Positions 1 through 8,935 are shown, counted from the first letter of the stretch. The stretch is DNA of 64,000 nucleotides from Luteimonas cucumeris (GCF_007830035.1 NZ_VLKN01000001.1:186001-250000); one strand, 5' to 3'. Notes: generated by a model from the sequence alone, not told the origin. A program made the numbers and translations.

Positions 1-268
1 TGCTCAGGTCTTCTTCGAGCGTGACCGAAGGATCGCTGTCGACGACGAAGCCGCGATGGCCGGGTGCCGATTTGCGCTCGGTGCGCGCCAGCGCGTATTC
101 CTCGTTGCTGCGCGGATGCAGGAATACCGGGAAGTCGCGTCCGACCGGCCTGAAGCCGGCAGCGAGCATCGTCTCCGGGGTTTCGCCGACCACGACATGA
201 TCGCGATCACCGGGCTCGAGGCCGAGCAACCTGTCGCGGACCGCACCGCCGACGAGATAGGTCTTCAT
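1..268 (-). CDS. cca: CCA-adding enzyme (tRNA nucleotidyltransferase), N-terminal part, cut by window edge
   Basis: Eighty-nine codons read leftward from an ATG at 268 and run off the left edge without a stop. The protein begins [20 protein letters not shown] and continues with DRDHVVVG, the GGxVRD and DxD signatures of the class II nucleotidyltransferase head domain. FPVFLHP and [11 protein letters not shown] match the bacterial Cca family closely. The enzyme adds or repairs the 3' CCA of tRNAs in the cytoplasm. It is the third gene of a minus-strand run after slt and the NDUFA9-like reductase, 80 bases below the latter. The C-terminal HD domain, if present, lies outside the window. Confidence 0.93.
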   Translation of the reverse strand, partial: MKTYLVGGAVRDRLLGLEPGDRDHVVVGETPETMLAAGFRPVGRDFPVFLHPRSNEEYALARTERKSAPGHRGFVVDSDPSVTLEEDLS

Positions 269-348
269 GGCACGGTCAGGATACGCGGGCGGGCGGGTTG
301 CGGTGGAAAGCAGCGGGGGCGTCGCATCAGTTGCGCTCCACGGGCACG

Positions 349-1251
349 CTACATCTCGCCGAGGATGCGTGGCAGCAGTGGTGGCACTGGCGTCGGGGTG
401 ATGCCCAGTTTCGGCAGGCCGTTGTCGTCGCTGGTCGAATCCAGTTGCAGCGAACGCCAGTTGTCGCGGCTGATCGGCTTGCCGGGCAGGTGCTCGCCGA
501 CTTCGGCCTGCACCTGGCCCAGCGCGTCGGGCAGGGCGATCACGCCACGCGTCCAGCCTTTCGCCTGCGCGGTCATGCGCACGATGTCGGCCAGCGTGTA
601 ACGCTCCGGTCCGACCAGGTCGTAGCACTGACCGATGCTGGCCGGATTGCGTAGTGCGCGTGCGAAGGCTTCGCAGACATCGCCGATCCACACCGGCTGG
701 AACAGCGCCCCGGCGCGCCCGATCGGCAGCATCGGCGTGAAGCGCAGCAGTCGGGCGAAACGGCAGAACAGTCCATCGCCCGGGCCGGCAATTACCGAAG
801 GCCGGAACAGTGTCCAGTCCAGTCTGGATTCGCGTACCCGCGTTTCGGCATGGCCGCGCGCCTGCAGGTAATGACTGTCGCCGCCGCCGGCGTGCAGCGC
901 ACTCATCTGCAGCAGGCGCGCCACGCCCGTTTCGCGCATGGCAGCGATCACCTGTTCGGTCAGTTCGACGAACACGCGGTCGAAGCCGCTGCCGTCGTCG
1001 CCCTGTTCGTTGAGGATGCCGGCCAGGTTGACCACGGCATCGCAGCCGCTGAATGCGGCGCGCAGGAACGCCGCGTCGTGGACGTCGCCGGTGATCCATT
1101 CGGCCCCGTCCCGCATTCGCAGTTGCGGCACGGCATCGGCATCGCCGCGACCGATGACGCGGATCCTGAAGTCGTCCTCGCGCAGCCGCGCCAGCAGGTG
1201 GCGGCCGACGAAACCGCTGCCTCCCAGGATTGCGATGCGTGGATTGTCCAT
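349..1251 (-). CDS. NAD(P)-binding protein of the complex I NDUFA9 / atypical SDR family
   Basis: A 300-residue protein starting [20 protein letters not shown]. The GGSGFVG glycine-rich loop in the first 20 residues is a Rossmann NAD(P)-binding site, and [10 protein letters not shown] near residue 75 is the usual SDR strand. The canonical YxxxK is not obvious, which fits the atypical NDUFA9-like branch often called NAD-dependent epimerase. I chose ATG 1251 because the homology starts there, and upstream in-frame codons would overlap slt. The gene begins 10 bases after the slt stop, so the two are probably cotranscribed. Substrate is unknown. A role in quinone or lipid metabolism is only suggested by the family name. 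Confidence 0.85.
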   Translation of the reverse strand: MDNPRIAILGGSGFVGRHLLARLREDDFRIRVIGRGDADAVPQLRMRDGAEWITGDVHDAAFLRAAFSGCDAVVNLAGILNEQGDDGSGFDRVFVELTEQVIAAMRETGVARLLQMSALHAGGGDSHYLQARGHAETRVRESRLDWTLFRPSVIAGPGDGLFCRFARLLRFTPMLPIGRAGALFQPVWIGDVCEAFARALRNPASIGQCYDLVGPERYTLADIVRMTAQAKGWTRGVIALPDALGQVQAEVGEHLPGKPISRDNWRSLQLDSTSDDNGLPKLGITPTPVPPLLPRILGEM

Positions 1252-1261
1252 CGCCGCGGCC

Positions 1262-3223
1262 CTAGCTCGAAGGCGCTTCCGGCGTCGGACAGGTGAAGGG
1301 CTTGCGCTTGCCCGAGTCGACTCCGCGGATGCGGTCGCTGAGCGGCAATGCGTCGCCATTCATGCGCCAGTCGTAGAGCACGCTGAAGGCCAGTACCCGA
1401 GCGACGTACTCGCGGGTTTCCTTGTAGCTGATCGTCTCGATCCAGAAATCCGGATCAAAGCCAGGCCGCTGCGACTGCCAGCGCGCGGTCGGCGTAGGGC
1501 CGGCGTTGTAGGCGGCGATCGCGACGTAGGGCTTTCCGTACTTGTCCTCCATCTGCCGCAGGTAAGCGGTGCCCAGCGCGATGTTGGTATCGGCGTCGTA
1601 CAGGCTGTCGGCGCCGCCCCAGGGCAGTCCGATGCGGCGCGCGGTATCGGCGCCGGTGCCGGGCAGCAGCTGCATCAGGCCCATCGCGTTGGCAGGCGAG
1701 CGCGCATTCGGATTGAACACGCTTTCGGCGCGTATTTCCGCGGCCACCCACGCCGGGTCGAGGCCGTGCTTCGCGGCTTCGCGACGGATCGTCGCGTCGT
1801 GGTGCAGAGGAAAACGCAGCTGGTACAGGCGCAGTTCGTCGGGTTTGCTCTCGCCCTTGGCCTTGCCCAGTGCGAACACGGCACGGTCGAACCAGCCGTT
1901 GTCCTGCGCCACCGCGACCGCGGCGCGGCGCTGCCGGTCATCGAAGCGCGTCAGCGCGTCGTCCCATTCGCGTTGTGCCCATCCGGAGCGGCCGATGCGA
2001 TACAGGGCCATGGCGCGGACGATGGCCGGATCGCGCGCGACGCCGGGCTTGGCCGAAGCATCGTCCGGCTGCCAAGGGCACAGCGCATACGGCAGGCCGA
2101 TGCGATCGGCGGCCAGGAAGCCGTGGAAATCGGACTTGCGCGCCGCGGCGCGATACAGCGCCTGCGCGCCGGCCTTGTCACCGCCGAGCTCGGACAGCCG
2201 TGCCTCGAAATATTTCCAGCGCGAATTGTCGCGCTGCGCAGCGTCCATCCTGCGGATCGCGGCCAGCGCCGCCGGCCAGTCGCCGCGCGACATCGCCTCG
2301 CGCGCGCGCCATTCGTGCAGGCGCTCGTCGTAGGCCGAATCCGGCACCGCATCCAGGCGTCGCGCGGAATCCGGCTCGTACGAGGCCACCGTCCACAACG
2401 CAATCTGGTAAAGCACGCGCGCGCGCTCGGCCTGGTCGAGGCCGAGTGCGCTGGCGAATCGGGGTAACTGCATTTCGGCCGAAGCCGGATTCGATTTCGC
2501 CAGCTTGGCCAGGCCCTGCGACGCGACCATGCGGCTGCGCGGCGTCTTCGGCCAGTCGAGTGCGCGTTCGTGCACCTTTTCCATGAACGCGGCGTAGTCG
2601 TTTGCCAGCGTCGCTTCGTCGGCGGGCAGGCCGCGCGCCGCGGCGCGCATCACCGCCGGCTGCCATTCGGCGGCGGCCAGGTCGAAGCGTTCCCAGCGCA
2701 GTGCCGGCGACAGGCCGCCTTTCGCGGCCAGCGCCTCGAACACCGGCTCGCACGCGCCAGGCAATGATTTGCCGTTGCGCCAGATCGCCTGCGCGTCCCT
2801 GGTCCATTGCGCATCGCCGGCGCCGGTGGCCAGGCGTGCATTCAACTCCGCGCAACGCAGCGCGGTGTCCTTGATCGATGGCGACCACGCGGCGCGCAAC
2901 GCGGACCAGTCCTTGCGGCGCGCGACCGCGGCCAGCCAGACCTCACGGAACGCGTCGGCCACGGCCTGGTCCTGGTAGCGCGACAGGAAAGCCTGCGCCT
3001 GTGCGGCCGGCAGCGTGTCGATATCGCGTCTCAGCGCGGCGTATTCGAGCCAGCCGTAAATGGGGTCGCGTTGCAGTTGCGCGGATTGCGAGGCGTCGAA
3101 CTGGCCGCGCTCGGCGGCTTCGATCGCCGCGCGCATCCGTGCGTCGGAGGACTGCGCAGGGGCTGCGCCGGCGAAGGCCAATAGCATGGCTGCGAGTAGC
3201 ATGCGGGGTTTGGGCATGTGCAT
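1262..3223 (-). CDS. slt: Soluble lytic murein transglycosylase (Slt70 family)
   Basis: A 653-residue periplasmic enzyme that cleaves peptidoglycan to 1,6-anhydromuramic ends. Residues 1-23 are a signal peptide ending APAQ. A long helical superhelix fills the middle. The C-terminal goose-lysozyme-like SLT domain carries AEIRAES with catalytic Glu at about residue 500, then GLMQLLPGT, NIALGTAYL and AIAAYNAGP, the ES, GLMQ and AYNAG signatures of family 1. Length fits Slt70. ATG 3223 and ATG 3217 are both possible starts and neither has a clear Shine-Dalgarno. It is divergent from the TauE-type permease gene, with about 80 bases between the starts. Confidence 0.93.
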   Translation of the reverse strand: MHMPKPRMLLAAMLLAFAGAAPAQSSDARMRAAIEAAERGQFDASQSAQLQRDPIYGWLEYAALRRDIDTLPAAQAQAFLSRYQDQAVADAFREVWLAAVARRKDWSALRAAWSPSIKDTALRCAELNARLATGAGDAQWTRDAQAIWRNGKSLPGACEPVFEALAAKGGLSPALRWERFDLAAAEWQPAVMRAAARGLPADEATLANDYAAFMEKVHERALDWPKTPRSRMVASQGLAKLAKSNPASAEMQLPRFASALGLDQAERARVLYQIALWTVASYEPDSARRLDAVPDSAYDERLHEWRAREAMSRGDWPAALAAIRRMDAAQRDNSRWKYFEARLSELGGDKAGAQALYRAAARKSDFHGFLAADRIGLPYALCPWQPDDASAKPGVARDPAIVRAMALYRIGRSGWAQREWDDALTRFDDRQRRAAVAVAQDNGWFDRAVFALGKAKGESKPDELRLYQLRFPLHHDATIRREAAKHGLDPAWVAAEIRAESVFNPNARSPANAMGLMQLLPGTGADTARRIGLPWGGADSLYDADTNIALGTAYLRQMEDKYGKPYVAIAAYNAGPTPTARWQSQRPGFDPDFWIETISYKETREYVARVLAFSVLYDWRMNGDALPLSDRIRGVDSGKRKPFTCPTPEAPSS

Positions 3224-3302
3224 CGGCGGACTATAGCCGATGGTCCGTGAACCGGATTTCGCGGTTTCGTGTCGGAATTCATCGGTCTACGAAGAGGTTT
3301 TG

Positions 3303-4103
3303 ATGGTGATGGAAGGCTTCTGGATGTTTCCGCTGCTCGGCGCGATTGCCGGCGTGCTCGCCGGCCTGCTCGGCATCGGCGGCGGCCTGGTGCTGGTGGC
3401 GGCGCTGGTGTGGTTGCTGCCGCTACATGGCGTGCCGAAGGACGCGGCGATGCATGCGGCACTGGCCAGTTCGATGGCCAGCATCGTGCTGACTGCGGCA
3501 TCGTCGGCGTATGCGCATCATCGCCGCGGCAGCGTGCTGTGGCCGACGGTGGCGTGGATGGTGCCGGGACTGCTGCTGGGCGGCTGGTTGGGCAGCCTGT
3601 TCGCAGTGCAACTGGATGATCGCGCGTTGCGCATTTTCGTGGCGGGATATTGCTATCTGGCCGCCGCGCAACTGGTCTGGGGTGGAACAAGGGCCAATAC
3701 CGGTGGCGACGCGACGCCGCAGGGCTTGCCGATGAGCGCGGCCGGCGTCGGCATCGGCGCGGTATCGGCCGTGGTCGGCATCGGTGGCGGCAGCATGACC
3801 GTGCCGCTGCTGGTATGGCGCGGCGTGGTGCCGGTGCGCGCGGTGGGCACCTCGTCGGCCTGCGGCATCGCCATCGCCGTCGGCAGCGCGCTGGGTTACG
3901 CCCTGCACGCGCCGGCCGGCGCATTGCCGGCGCACGCCATCGGATACGTGTACCTGCCAGCGGCGATCGGCGTGGCGATCACGTCGGTGCTGGCCGCGCC
4001 ATTCGGCACCAGACTGGCGCATGCGATCAGCGGCAAGGCATTGAAGCGAGTGTTCGCCGCATTCCTGGCACTGATGGGCAGCAGCGTACTGTTTGGCGGT
4101 TGA
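3303..4103 (+). CDS. TauE/SafE family membrane permease
   Basis: A 266-residue inner-membrane protein of about eight hydrophobic segments. Two pseudo-symmetric halves each carry the family glycine motif, GLLGIGGG near residue 20 and VVGIGGGSMTVP near residue 160. Members move organic or inorganic sulfur anions or other small anions across the membrane, but the substrate cannot be read here. The start at 3303 is chosen because GAAGAGG at 3291-3297 sits five bases upstream. ATG 3309 and an in-frame ATG at 3240 are alternatives. It stands alone, divergent from slt and followed by the repeat region. Confidence 0.88.
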   Translation: MVMEGFWMFPLLGAIAGVLAGLLGIGGGLVLVAALVWLLPLHGVPKDAAMHAALASSMASIVLTAASSAYAHHRRGSVLWPTVAWMVPGLLLGGWLGSLFAVQLDDRALRIFVAGYCYLAAAQLVWGGTRANTGGDATPQGLPMSAAGVGIGAVSAVVGIGGGSMTVPLLVWRGVVPVRAVGTSSACGIAIAVGSALGYALHAPAGALPAHAIGYVYLPAAIGVAITSVLAAPFGTRLAHAISGKALKRVFAAFLALMGSSVLFGG

Positions 4104-4132
4104 GGCCCGGCTTCTTACTGGCTGCCAGCCTC

Positions 4133-4157
4133 GCTCATCCTGAGCTTGTCGAAGGAC
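4133..4157 (+). repeat. Short dispersed repeat (GCTCATCCTGAGC...GAAGGAC type)
   Basis: A 25-base sequence that recurs in inverted orientation at 49127-49151 with one base different. It contains CTCATCCTGAG followed by TTGTCGAAGG. It lies directly in front of the longer element at 4158. In copy B it lies on the opposite side of the element, so the two repeats appear to be independent units. Confidence 0.75.
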
Positions 4158-4660
4158 GACGCAAGTTCCCGACCCTGCGGGTCGGCTTTGACCAGCCTGC
4201 GGCTGTTGTAAAGCGCTTCCGCCCGCTGCCGCGTGTGGGTCGCTTTCTTTGCTGGCCCAAAGAAAGTAACCAAAGAAAGGGCCCGAAGCCGGCTTGGCTG
4301 CGTTGCACTCGATGGATGCTGATTCGGGGCCGCTTTCGTCGTTGCCGTGATTCTTGTTATCGCCTGAAATTTGATTGCAGCGTTGGCCGCCCTCCAAACC
4401 CTGCCGATTGCGTTGGCTTTAGCTGCGGCCACTAGCTGTTGGCTGCTGGCACGAACTGTCAGCGATCCGAGCACTCCATAGACCCGGAAAACGGCGGCCA
4501 TGGATGGCCGCCGTTTTCCGACCGAGCCAGGCATGGCGAGTCGGAAAATCGCGAGCCACTCCTCTTGCCGGATTGATTTGTCGGGGAAGGGCCTTCTCTT
4601 TGGTTACTTTCTCTTGGCCCCATCCAGAGAAAGTGACCCGCACGCGTAGCGGGCGGAAGC
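4158..4660 (+). mobile_element. MITE-like non-coding element, copy A, with about 70-base terminal inverted repeats
   Basis: This segment is closely similar to the reverse complement of 49223-49737. Its core at 4215-4660 has long imperfect terminal inverted repeats: 4215-4283 matches the reverse complement of 4589-4660. Both ends carry GCTTCCGCCCGCT, a GGGTC(A/G)CTTTCT block, and AAAGTAACCAAAGA followed by GGGCC. The 57 bases at 4158-4214 are shared with copy B outside the core. The interior holds a strong hairpin at 4485-4520. Short open frames exist on both strands but have no start signals and I regard them as spurious. No transposase is encoded, so a non-autonomous element is the simplest reading. 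It fills nearly all of the gap between the permease and nuclease genes. Confidence 0.7.
4485..4520. other. Perfect 17-bp hairpin inside element copy A
   Basis: The arm at 4485-4501 and the arm at 4504-4520 are exact reverse complements around a GG centre. The inner ten pairs (CGGCGGCCAT against ATGGCCGCCG) correspond to a hairpin of the same size in copy B at 49373-49394. Two pairs differ there but pairing is kept. There is no T tract, so an intrinsic terminator is unlikely. Confidence 0.8.
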
Positions 4661-4669
4661 TTTTTGAGA

Positions 4670-5446
4670 TCAGCGCAACGCCGCCTCCGGCACATCCAGT
4701 TCCAACGACAATGCCAGATGATCCGACAGCGCTGCCGGAAACGCGCGCATGCCGGCGAGCCCCAGCGTGTCGGTCACCAGGATATGGTCGATCGCCCGTT
4801 GCGGGCGCCAGCTCGGGAATGTCAGCACGCAGGAAGCCGGTGGCTGCAGGCGCGTGTGGCGATATAGCGCCTGCATTTCCGGGCGATCGGGCAGGCAGTT
4901 GAAATCGCCCATCAGCACCGCGTTCTCGTGTCCCGACAGCAGTTCGGCGATATAGGCCAGCTGCGCGCGGCGCGACTGCGTGCCCAGCGACAGGTGCGCC
5001 ACCGCTACTGTCAGGCCCTGGTCGCCATTGCCGAAGCGCGCCATCAGCACGCCGCGCCCGGAAATGCGGCCGGGGAGGGCGTAGTCGGTGACCTCGATCG
5101 GCTCGAGCTTGCTCAGCAGGCCGTTGGCGCTGGAGGCGACGTTGCCGACGCGGCGATTGGGCTGGTGGCTCCAGTAATCGAAGCCGCCGCGCTCGGCCAG
5201 GTAGTGGGTCTGGTTGGTGAAACCGGAGCGCCAGCTGCCCGGATCGCTTTCCTGCAGGCCCACGATGTCGTGGTCGCCAGCCAGTTGCGCGATCGCATCG
5301 AGCGCACCGCGCTTGTTGCCGGCCGGCAGCACGTGCGACCAGCTGCGCATGGCGTAATCGCTGTAGCGGCGCGTGCTGGAGCCGGCCTGTATGTTGGCGC
5401 TGAGCAGGCGCAGCCGGCGTTTTTCGTCCTGGCGCTCGATCGGCAT
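4670..5446 (-). CDS. Endonuclease/exonuclease/phosphatase (EEP) family protein
   Basis: A 258-residue protein with the EEP fold motifs in order: LLSANIQ near residue 18, GLQES near 62 (metal-binding Glu), HLSLG near 155, GDFNCLP near 180, IDHILV near 220 and SDHLAL near 245 (catalytic His). The family hydrolyses phosphodiesters in DNA, RNA, lipids or small molecules, and the substrate here is unknown. No signal peptide is visible. It starts 17 bases after the dsbA-like gene stops and is probably the last gene of the c4-dsbA transcript. A comparable neighbour order occurs in Pseudomonas, from memory. Confidence 0.88.
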   Translation of the reverse strand: MPIERQDEKRRLRLLSANIQAGSSTRRYSDYAMRSWSHVLPAGNKRGALDAIAQLAGDHDIVGLQESDPGSWRSGFTNQTHYLAERGGFDYWSHQPNRRVGNVASSANGLLSKLEPIEVTDYALPGRISGRGVLMARFGNGDQGLTVAVAHLSLGTQSRRAQLAYIAELLSGHENAVLMGDFNCLPDRPEMQALYRHTRLQPPASCVLTFPSWRPQRAIDHILVTDTLGLAGMRAFPAALSDHLALSLELDVPEAALR

Positions 5447-5463
5447 GGCGGTCGCGTGCGTGC

Positions 5464-6105
5464 TCAGCGGCGCGCGGCGCGCTCCTTCGCGATCAGCTGG
5501 TCGGCGATGCGCAGCATGTCGTCGAAACTGTTGCCGAGCACGCGATAACGTCCGTTGACGACCAGGGTCGGCGTGCCCTGCAGGTCACTGGCGATGGCGA
5601 ACTCGCGCGCCTGCCGGACCCTGGCTTCGACCGCCGGCGCCTGCATCGCGGCCGCGAATGCCGCGGGGCTCACGCCATACCGCGCATAGAACGCAGCGAC
5701 TTCGTCGGGCGTGGCATTGCGCGGCAGGGTGATGTCGCTGTTCACCGCCTTGAACATGGCCTCGTGGGTACGCGCCAGCAGGCCCTTGTCCTGCGCGGCG
5801 TAGAACGCGCGCGCGAACGGATCGTCGAGATCGAACGCCGCCGGCACGTAGGTGAAGCGCACGTCGGTGGGCAGCTTGCGCTTCCAGGTGTCCAGGATCG
5901 GCTGGAACGTGGCGCAGTGGTGGCAGCTGTAGGCAAAGATCTCGACCACCTCGACCTTGCCGTCGGCGGGCCCGAACGGCCGGCCGTCGGCGATCTCCTC
6001 GTAGTCGACGCCGGGTACCAGCGCGGCGGCGCTGGCCTGGGCGAATACCAGCGCCGGCAGCAGCAGTGCGGCCAGCAGCGACCACAGGGTGAAGCGTCTG
6101 ATCAT
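5464..6105 (-). CDS. Thiol:disulfide interchange protein, DsbA family, CHHC active site
   Basis: A 213-residue secreted protein with a signal peptide ending VFAQA near residue 23. The thioredoxin-fold redox motif is CHHC at 61-64, instead of the classical CPHC, and GTPTLVVNG near residue 175 is the cis-proline loop. It oxidises cysteine pairs in the periplasm and should be re-oxidised by a DsbB, which is not in the window. ATG 6105 gives the signal peptide directly. It is the third of three tandem DsbA paralogues and the only one without a lipobox, so it is probably soluble. The altered dipeptide between the cysteines would be expected to shift its redox potential. Confidence 0.9.
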   Translation of the reverse strand: MIRRFTLWSLLAALLLPALVFAQASAAALVPGVDYEEIADGRPFGPADGKVEVVEIFAYSCHHCATFQPILDTWKRKLPTDVRFTYVPAAFDLDDPFARAFYAAQDKGLLARTHEAMFKAVNSDITLPRNATPDEVAAFYARYGVSPAAFAAAMQAPAVEARVRQAREFAIASDLQGTPTLVVNGRYRVLGNSFDDMLRIADQLIAKERAARR

Positions 6106-6148
6106 GGTGTCGGGGCTCCGTGCGATGCGAGGGAACGAGGCGATCGGC

Positions 6149-7000
6149 TCAGCCGGCATTGGCCGCGGCGGTCTCGCGCGCGATCAGTACGTCGGCGATG
6201 CGCAGCATGTCGGGGAAGGTCTTGCCCTTCACCCGGTATTTGCCGTTGACGATGATCGTCGGCGTGCCTTCCAGGCCGGAACGCACCGCCCACTGTTTGG
6301 CGCGGTTGAGCTTGGCGTCGACCGCAAAGCTTTCCAGGGTGCTGGCGAACTGTTTCGGATCGACGCCGTGCTTGCCGTAGAACGCGGCGATGTCGGCGAC
6401 CGAATCCTGGCCGCGTTCGCCCTTCAGGGTCTGGTCGATGTGGATGGCCTTGAACAGGTCGTCGTGGGTGCGCTCGACCAGGCCCAGGGTCTCGGCGGCG
6501 TAATAGGCCTTGGCGTAGTTGGTCCACGGGCCGCCGAAGGCCGCCGGAACGTAGGTGAAGCGCACGTTGGCCGGCAGCTTCGTCTTCCAGCCGTTGACCA
6601 GCGGCTGGAACTGCGCGCAGGCCGGGCACACGTAACCGAACACTTCGACCACCTCGACCTTGCCGTCGAGCGGAAGGAACGGCTGGCCGTTGGGGATCTC
6701 GATGTAATCGACGCCGGCTACCAGGCTGTCGCCGGAAGCTGGCGGCGTGTTGGCGACCGGGGCAGCGTCGGGGGTGGCCGAGGCGGCTTCGACTGGTGCG
6801 GCATCCGTTGCCGCCACGTCGGTTCCGGCCGGGACCGGGGCGTCGGCGGGCAGGGCCGGTTCACCGGCCGGCAGCGGTTCGTTGCTGGCGGCCGCGACGC
6901 TTTCGGCGGCGGCCGGTGTGGTGTCGGTGGCCGGCGTTTGCGGCTGGCACGCGATCAGCGGCAGCAGGGCGAGCAGCAGCAGGGCAAGGCGCTTGGTCAT
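6149..7000 (-). CDS. DsbA-family lipoprotein, CPAC active site, long low-complexity linker
   Basis: A 283-residue predicted lipoprotein: MTKRLALLLLALLPLIAC gives a lipobox with Cys18. About 70 residues rich in Ala, Pro, Thr and acidic residues (19-93) follow, then the DsbA domain with CPAC at 125-128 and GTPTIIVNG as cis-Pro loop. The phrase VAGVDYIEIPNGQPF is nearly identical in the paralogue at 7087-7803, showing tandem duplication. The linker probably lets the domain reach away from its membrane anchor. It begins 86 bases after its neighbour and lies 43 bases before the CHHC paralogue. Its function as a second periplasmic oxidase or an isomerase is inferred. Confidence 0.9.
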   Translation of the reverse strand: MTKRLALLLLALLPLIACQPQTPATDTTPAAAESVAAASNEPLPAGEPALPADAPVPAGTDVAATDAAPVEAASATPDAAPVANTPPASGDSLVAGVDYIEIPNGQPFLPLDGKVEVVEVFGYVCPACAQFQPLVNGWKTKLPANVRFTYVPAAFGGPWTNYAKAYYAAETLGLVERTHDDLFKAIHIDQTLKGERGQDSVADIAAFYGKHGVDPKQFASTLESFAVDAKLNRAKQWAVRSGLEGTPTIIVNGKYRVKGKTFPDMLRIADVLIARETAAANAG

Positions 7001-7086
7001 CGCTGGAAACTCCGTTGGATCGTCACGTCACGGACGAGGAATGTTATCGGTGCGCCGTGCCGGCTTTGCAACCGCAGCGCCCTGAA

Positions 7087-7803
7087 TCAACCGCCGGCGG
7101 CGCTTTCGCGCGCGACCAGCTTGTCGACGGTGTCGAGCATCTTCTCGTAGCCGCCCTGGCCCGCGTCGATGCGGTATTTGCCGTTGACGATCATCATCGG
7201 CGTGCCGATCTGCGGCGCACCGGCGACTTCGCTGGCGGCCAGGAAACGGCGCGCCTGCTCGAGCCTGGCATCGACCTGCGCGCTGCGCATGGCGGCGGCG
7301 AAATCGGCGGCGTTGGCGCCGTGCAAGCCGTAGAACGCAGCGATCTGCTCGACCGATGCGTTCGGCGCCAGGCTGCGCTGGCCGTGGATCGCCTGGAACA
7401 TCGCCATGTGGGTCCTGTCGGCCAGGCCGAGCGCCTCGGCGGCGAAGTAGCCGCGGGCAAAGTCGTCCCAGGGGCCGCCGAACGGCGCCGGCACGGATAC
7501 GAAACGCGCGCTGTCGGGCAGCTTCGCCTTCCACGTGGTCAGCATCGGTTCGAAATGCGCGCAGTGCGGGCAGGGATAGCCGAACGCCTCGGCTACCTCG
7601 ACCTTGCCTTCCACCGGCGCGAAAGGCTGGCCGTTGGGAATCTCGATGTAGTCGACGCCGGCCACCGGCGTGCCGGGACTGGCGATGGCGTCAGCCGCGG
7701 CGGGCGTGGCGCCTGCGGCGGTGTCGGGCGTGGGAGGTGCCGACCGGTTGCAGGCCGCCAGCGGCAGCAGCAACACTAGCAGCAGGGCGAGGCGCTTGGT
7801 CAT
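7087..7803 (-). CDS. DsbA-family lipoprotein, CPHC active site
   Basis: A 238-residue predicted lipoprotein whose first residues, MTKRLALLL, are shared with the next gene. Cys18 follows LPLAA, a good lipobox. The linker is about 30 residues. The redox motif CPHC at 78-81 is the classical DsbA one, and GTPMMIVNG is the cis-Pro loop. I chose ATG 7803 because it places the lipobox correctly; an upstream in-frame ATG at 7854 would add 17 unlikely residues. It is the first of three tandem DsbA genes, about 126 bases after cytochrome c4. Among the three it is the closest to a standard DsbA catalytic site. Confidence 0.9.
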   Translation of the reverse strand: MTKRLALLLVLLLPLAACNRSAPPTPDTAAGATPAAADAIASPGTPVAGVDYIEIPNGQPFAPVEGKVEVAEAFGYPCPHCAHFEPMLTTWKAKLPDSARFVSVPAPFGGPWDDFARGYFAAEALGLADRTHMAMFQAIHGQRSLAPNASVEQIAAFYGLHGANAADFAAAMRSAQVDARLEQARRFLAASEVAGAPQIGTPMMIVNGKYRIDAGQGGYEKMLDTVDKLVARESAAGG

Positions 7804-7929
7804 CGACGGCACTCCGGGTTTTTGCAGGTCTGGATAAAGAAACGCCGGCCACAAGGGTGGGCCGGCGGTCTGAGCAAGGACACTGAAAACTTCGACCGGA
7901 TCCGGCCGGACAAGTTCACAGGCCGGCGA

Positions 7930-8784
7930 TTATGAAGACTTGGCGGGTGCCTGCGGCGTCGCGCCGCCGGCCGGGGCTGCGGGTGCGGCGGCCTTGGCCG
8001 CGGCCACGTCGGCGGCGCTGGCTTCGTCGGCCCGCGGATGCAGGCCCTGCAGGTAGCTGCCCAGCGACTGGATTTCCTCGTCGGTCAGCGACTTGGCGAC
8101 CGCCGCCATGATATGGAAATCGCCGGGGTCGGCCAGCGTGGTGACGCCGGTGCGGTACTCCTCCAGCCGCCGCGCCGTGTACCAGGCCTGCTGGCCACCG
8201 ATGTGCGGATAGGCCGGACCGGGGTTGCCTGCGCCGGCCGGACCGTGGCACGCCATGCACGCGGGAATGCCGCGCTCGGCGTCGCCGCTGCGGAACAGGC
8301 GGGCGCCGACCTCGTAGAACTTCATGCCGGTATTGGGACCAGCGGCGATCACGCTGTCGTCGGCGATGCCGGCGCCGCTTTTCTGCGCGGCGAAATGGGC
8401 ACCGAGGTCGCGCATGTCCTGCGCGCTCAGCGGCGCGGCGAACGGCTGCATGATGGCGTTGACGCGCTGCCCGCTCTTGAACAGCGCCAGCTGCTTGGCG
8501 ATGTAGCGCTCGCTCTGGCCGGCGATGCGCGGGTAGATCTTCGGGTCGGCGGTGGCGTTGCCGTCCAGGCCATGGCAGGCGGCGCAGGCGCCGGCCAGCA
8601 TCGCGCCTTTCTTGGGATCGCCCCACTTGGCCTTGGCCAGGTCGGACACGGCATTCGCGTCGATCGGCGTGGCCTGTACCGGCGCGTTGTCCGGCAAGGG
8701 CGTGACCGTGGTCTGGGCGAAGGCGACCGCAGCCACGGCCACGAGGGCCAGGGCGGCGATGCCGTAGACGCGAGCTTGGCGCAT
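7930..8784 (-). CDS. Cytochrome c4 (dihaem) with Ala/Pro-rich C-terminal tail
   Basis: A 284-residue periplasmic dihaem cytochrome. The signal peptide ends near residue 23 (AFA/Q). The two haem sites are CAACH at 67-71 and CMACH at 176-180, each in a similar half of the protein, which defines c4. Cytochrome c4 passes electrons from bc1 to terminal oxidases. The last 40 or so residues are almost only Ala, Pro, Gly, Lys and Ser, an extension beyond the usual fold. The gene is divergent from engB with 151 bases between starts, and is followed on the same strand by three DsbA genes, a common gammaproteobacterial arrangement. Confidence 0.93.
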   Translation of the reverse strand: MRQARVYGIAALALVAVAAVAFAQTTVTPLPDNAPVQATPIDANAVSDLAKAKWGDPKKGAMLAGACAACHGLDGNATADPKIYPRIAGQSERYIAKQLALFKSGQRVNAIMQPFAAPLSAQDMRDLGAHFAAQKSGAGIADDSVIAAGPNTGMKFYEVGARLFRSGDAERGIPACMACHGPAGAGNPGPAYPHIGGQQAWYTARRLEEYRTGVTTLADPGDFHIMAAVAKSLTDEEIQSLGSYLQGLHPRADEASAADVAAAKAAAPAAPAGGATPQAPAKSS

Positions 8785-8935
8785 GCTGCAGGGCTCCGAA
8801 ACGCGGGAACGGCCGCTGCGGGGCGGCCATAGAGACGCAGAATTATCGTCGTCGGCCGCGGGACGGTCAATGAAACGGCCGATCCGTGGGCTTCGCTGCG
8901 CTTCCGACGGAAGAAAAGCGCCGGCATGCGAAGCT

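Noticed and set aside
4104-4669. Several 70-130-codon frames in the 4.1-4.7 kb gap
   Set aside because: The same peptides are encoded by element copy B with frameshifts and changes spread over all codon positions, so they reflect a DNA repeat and not a protein family.
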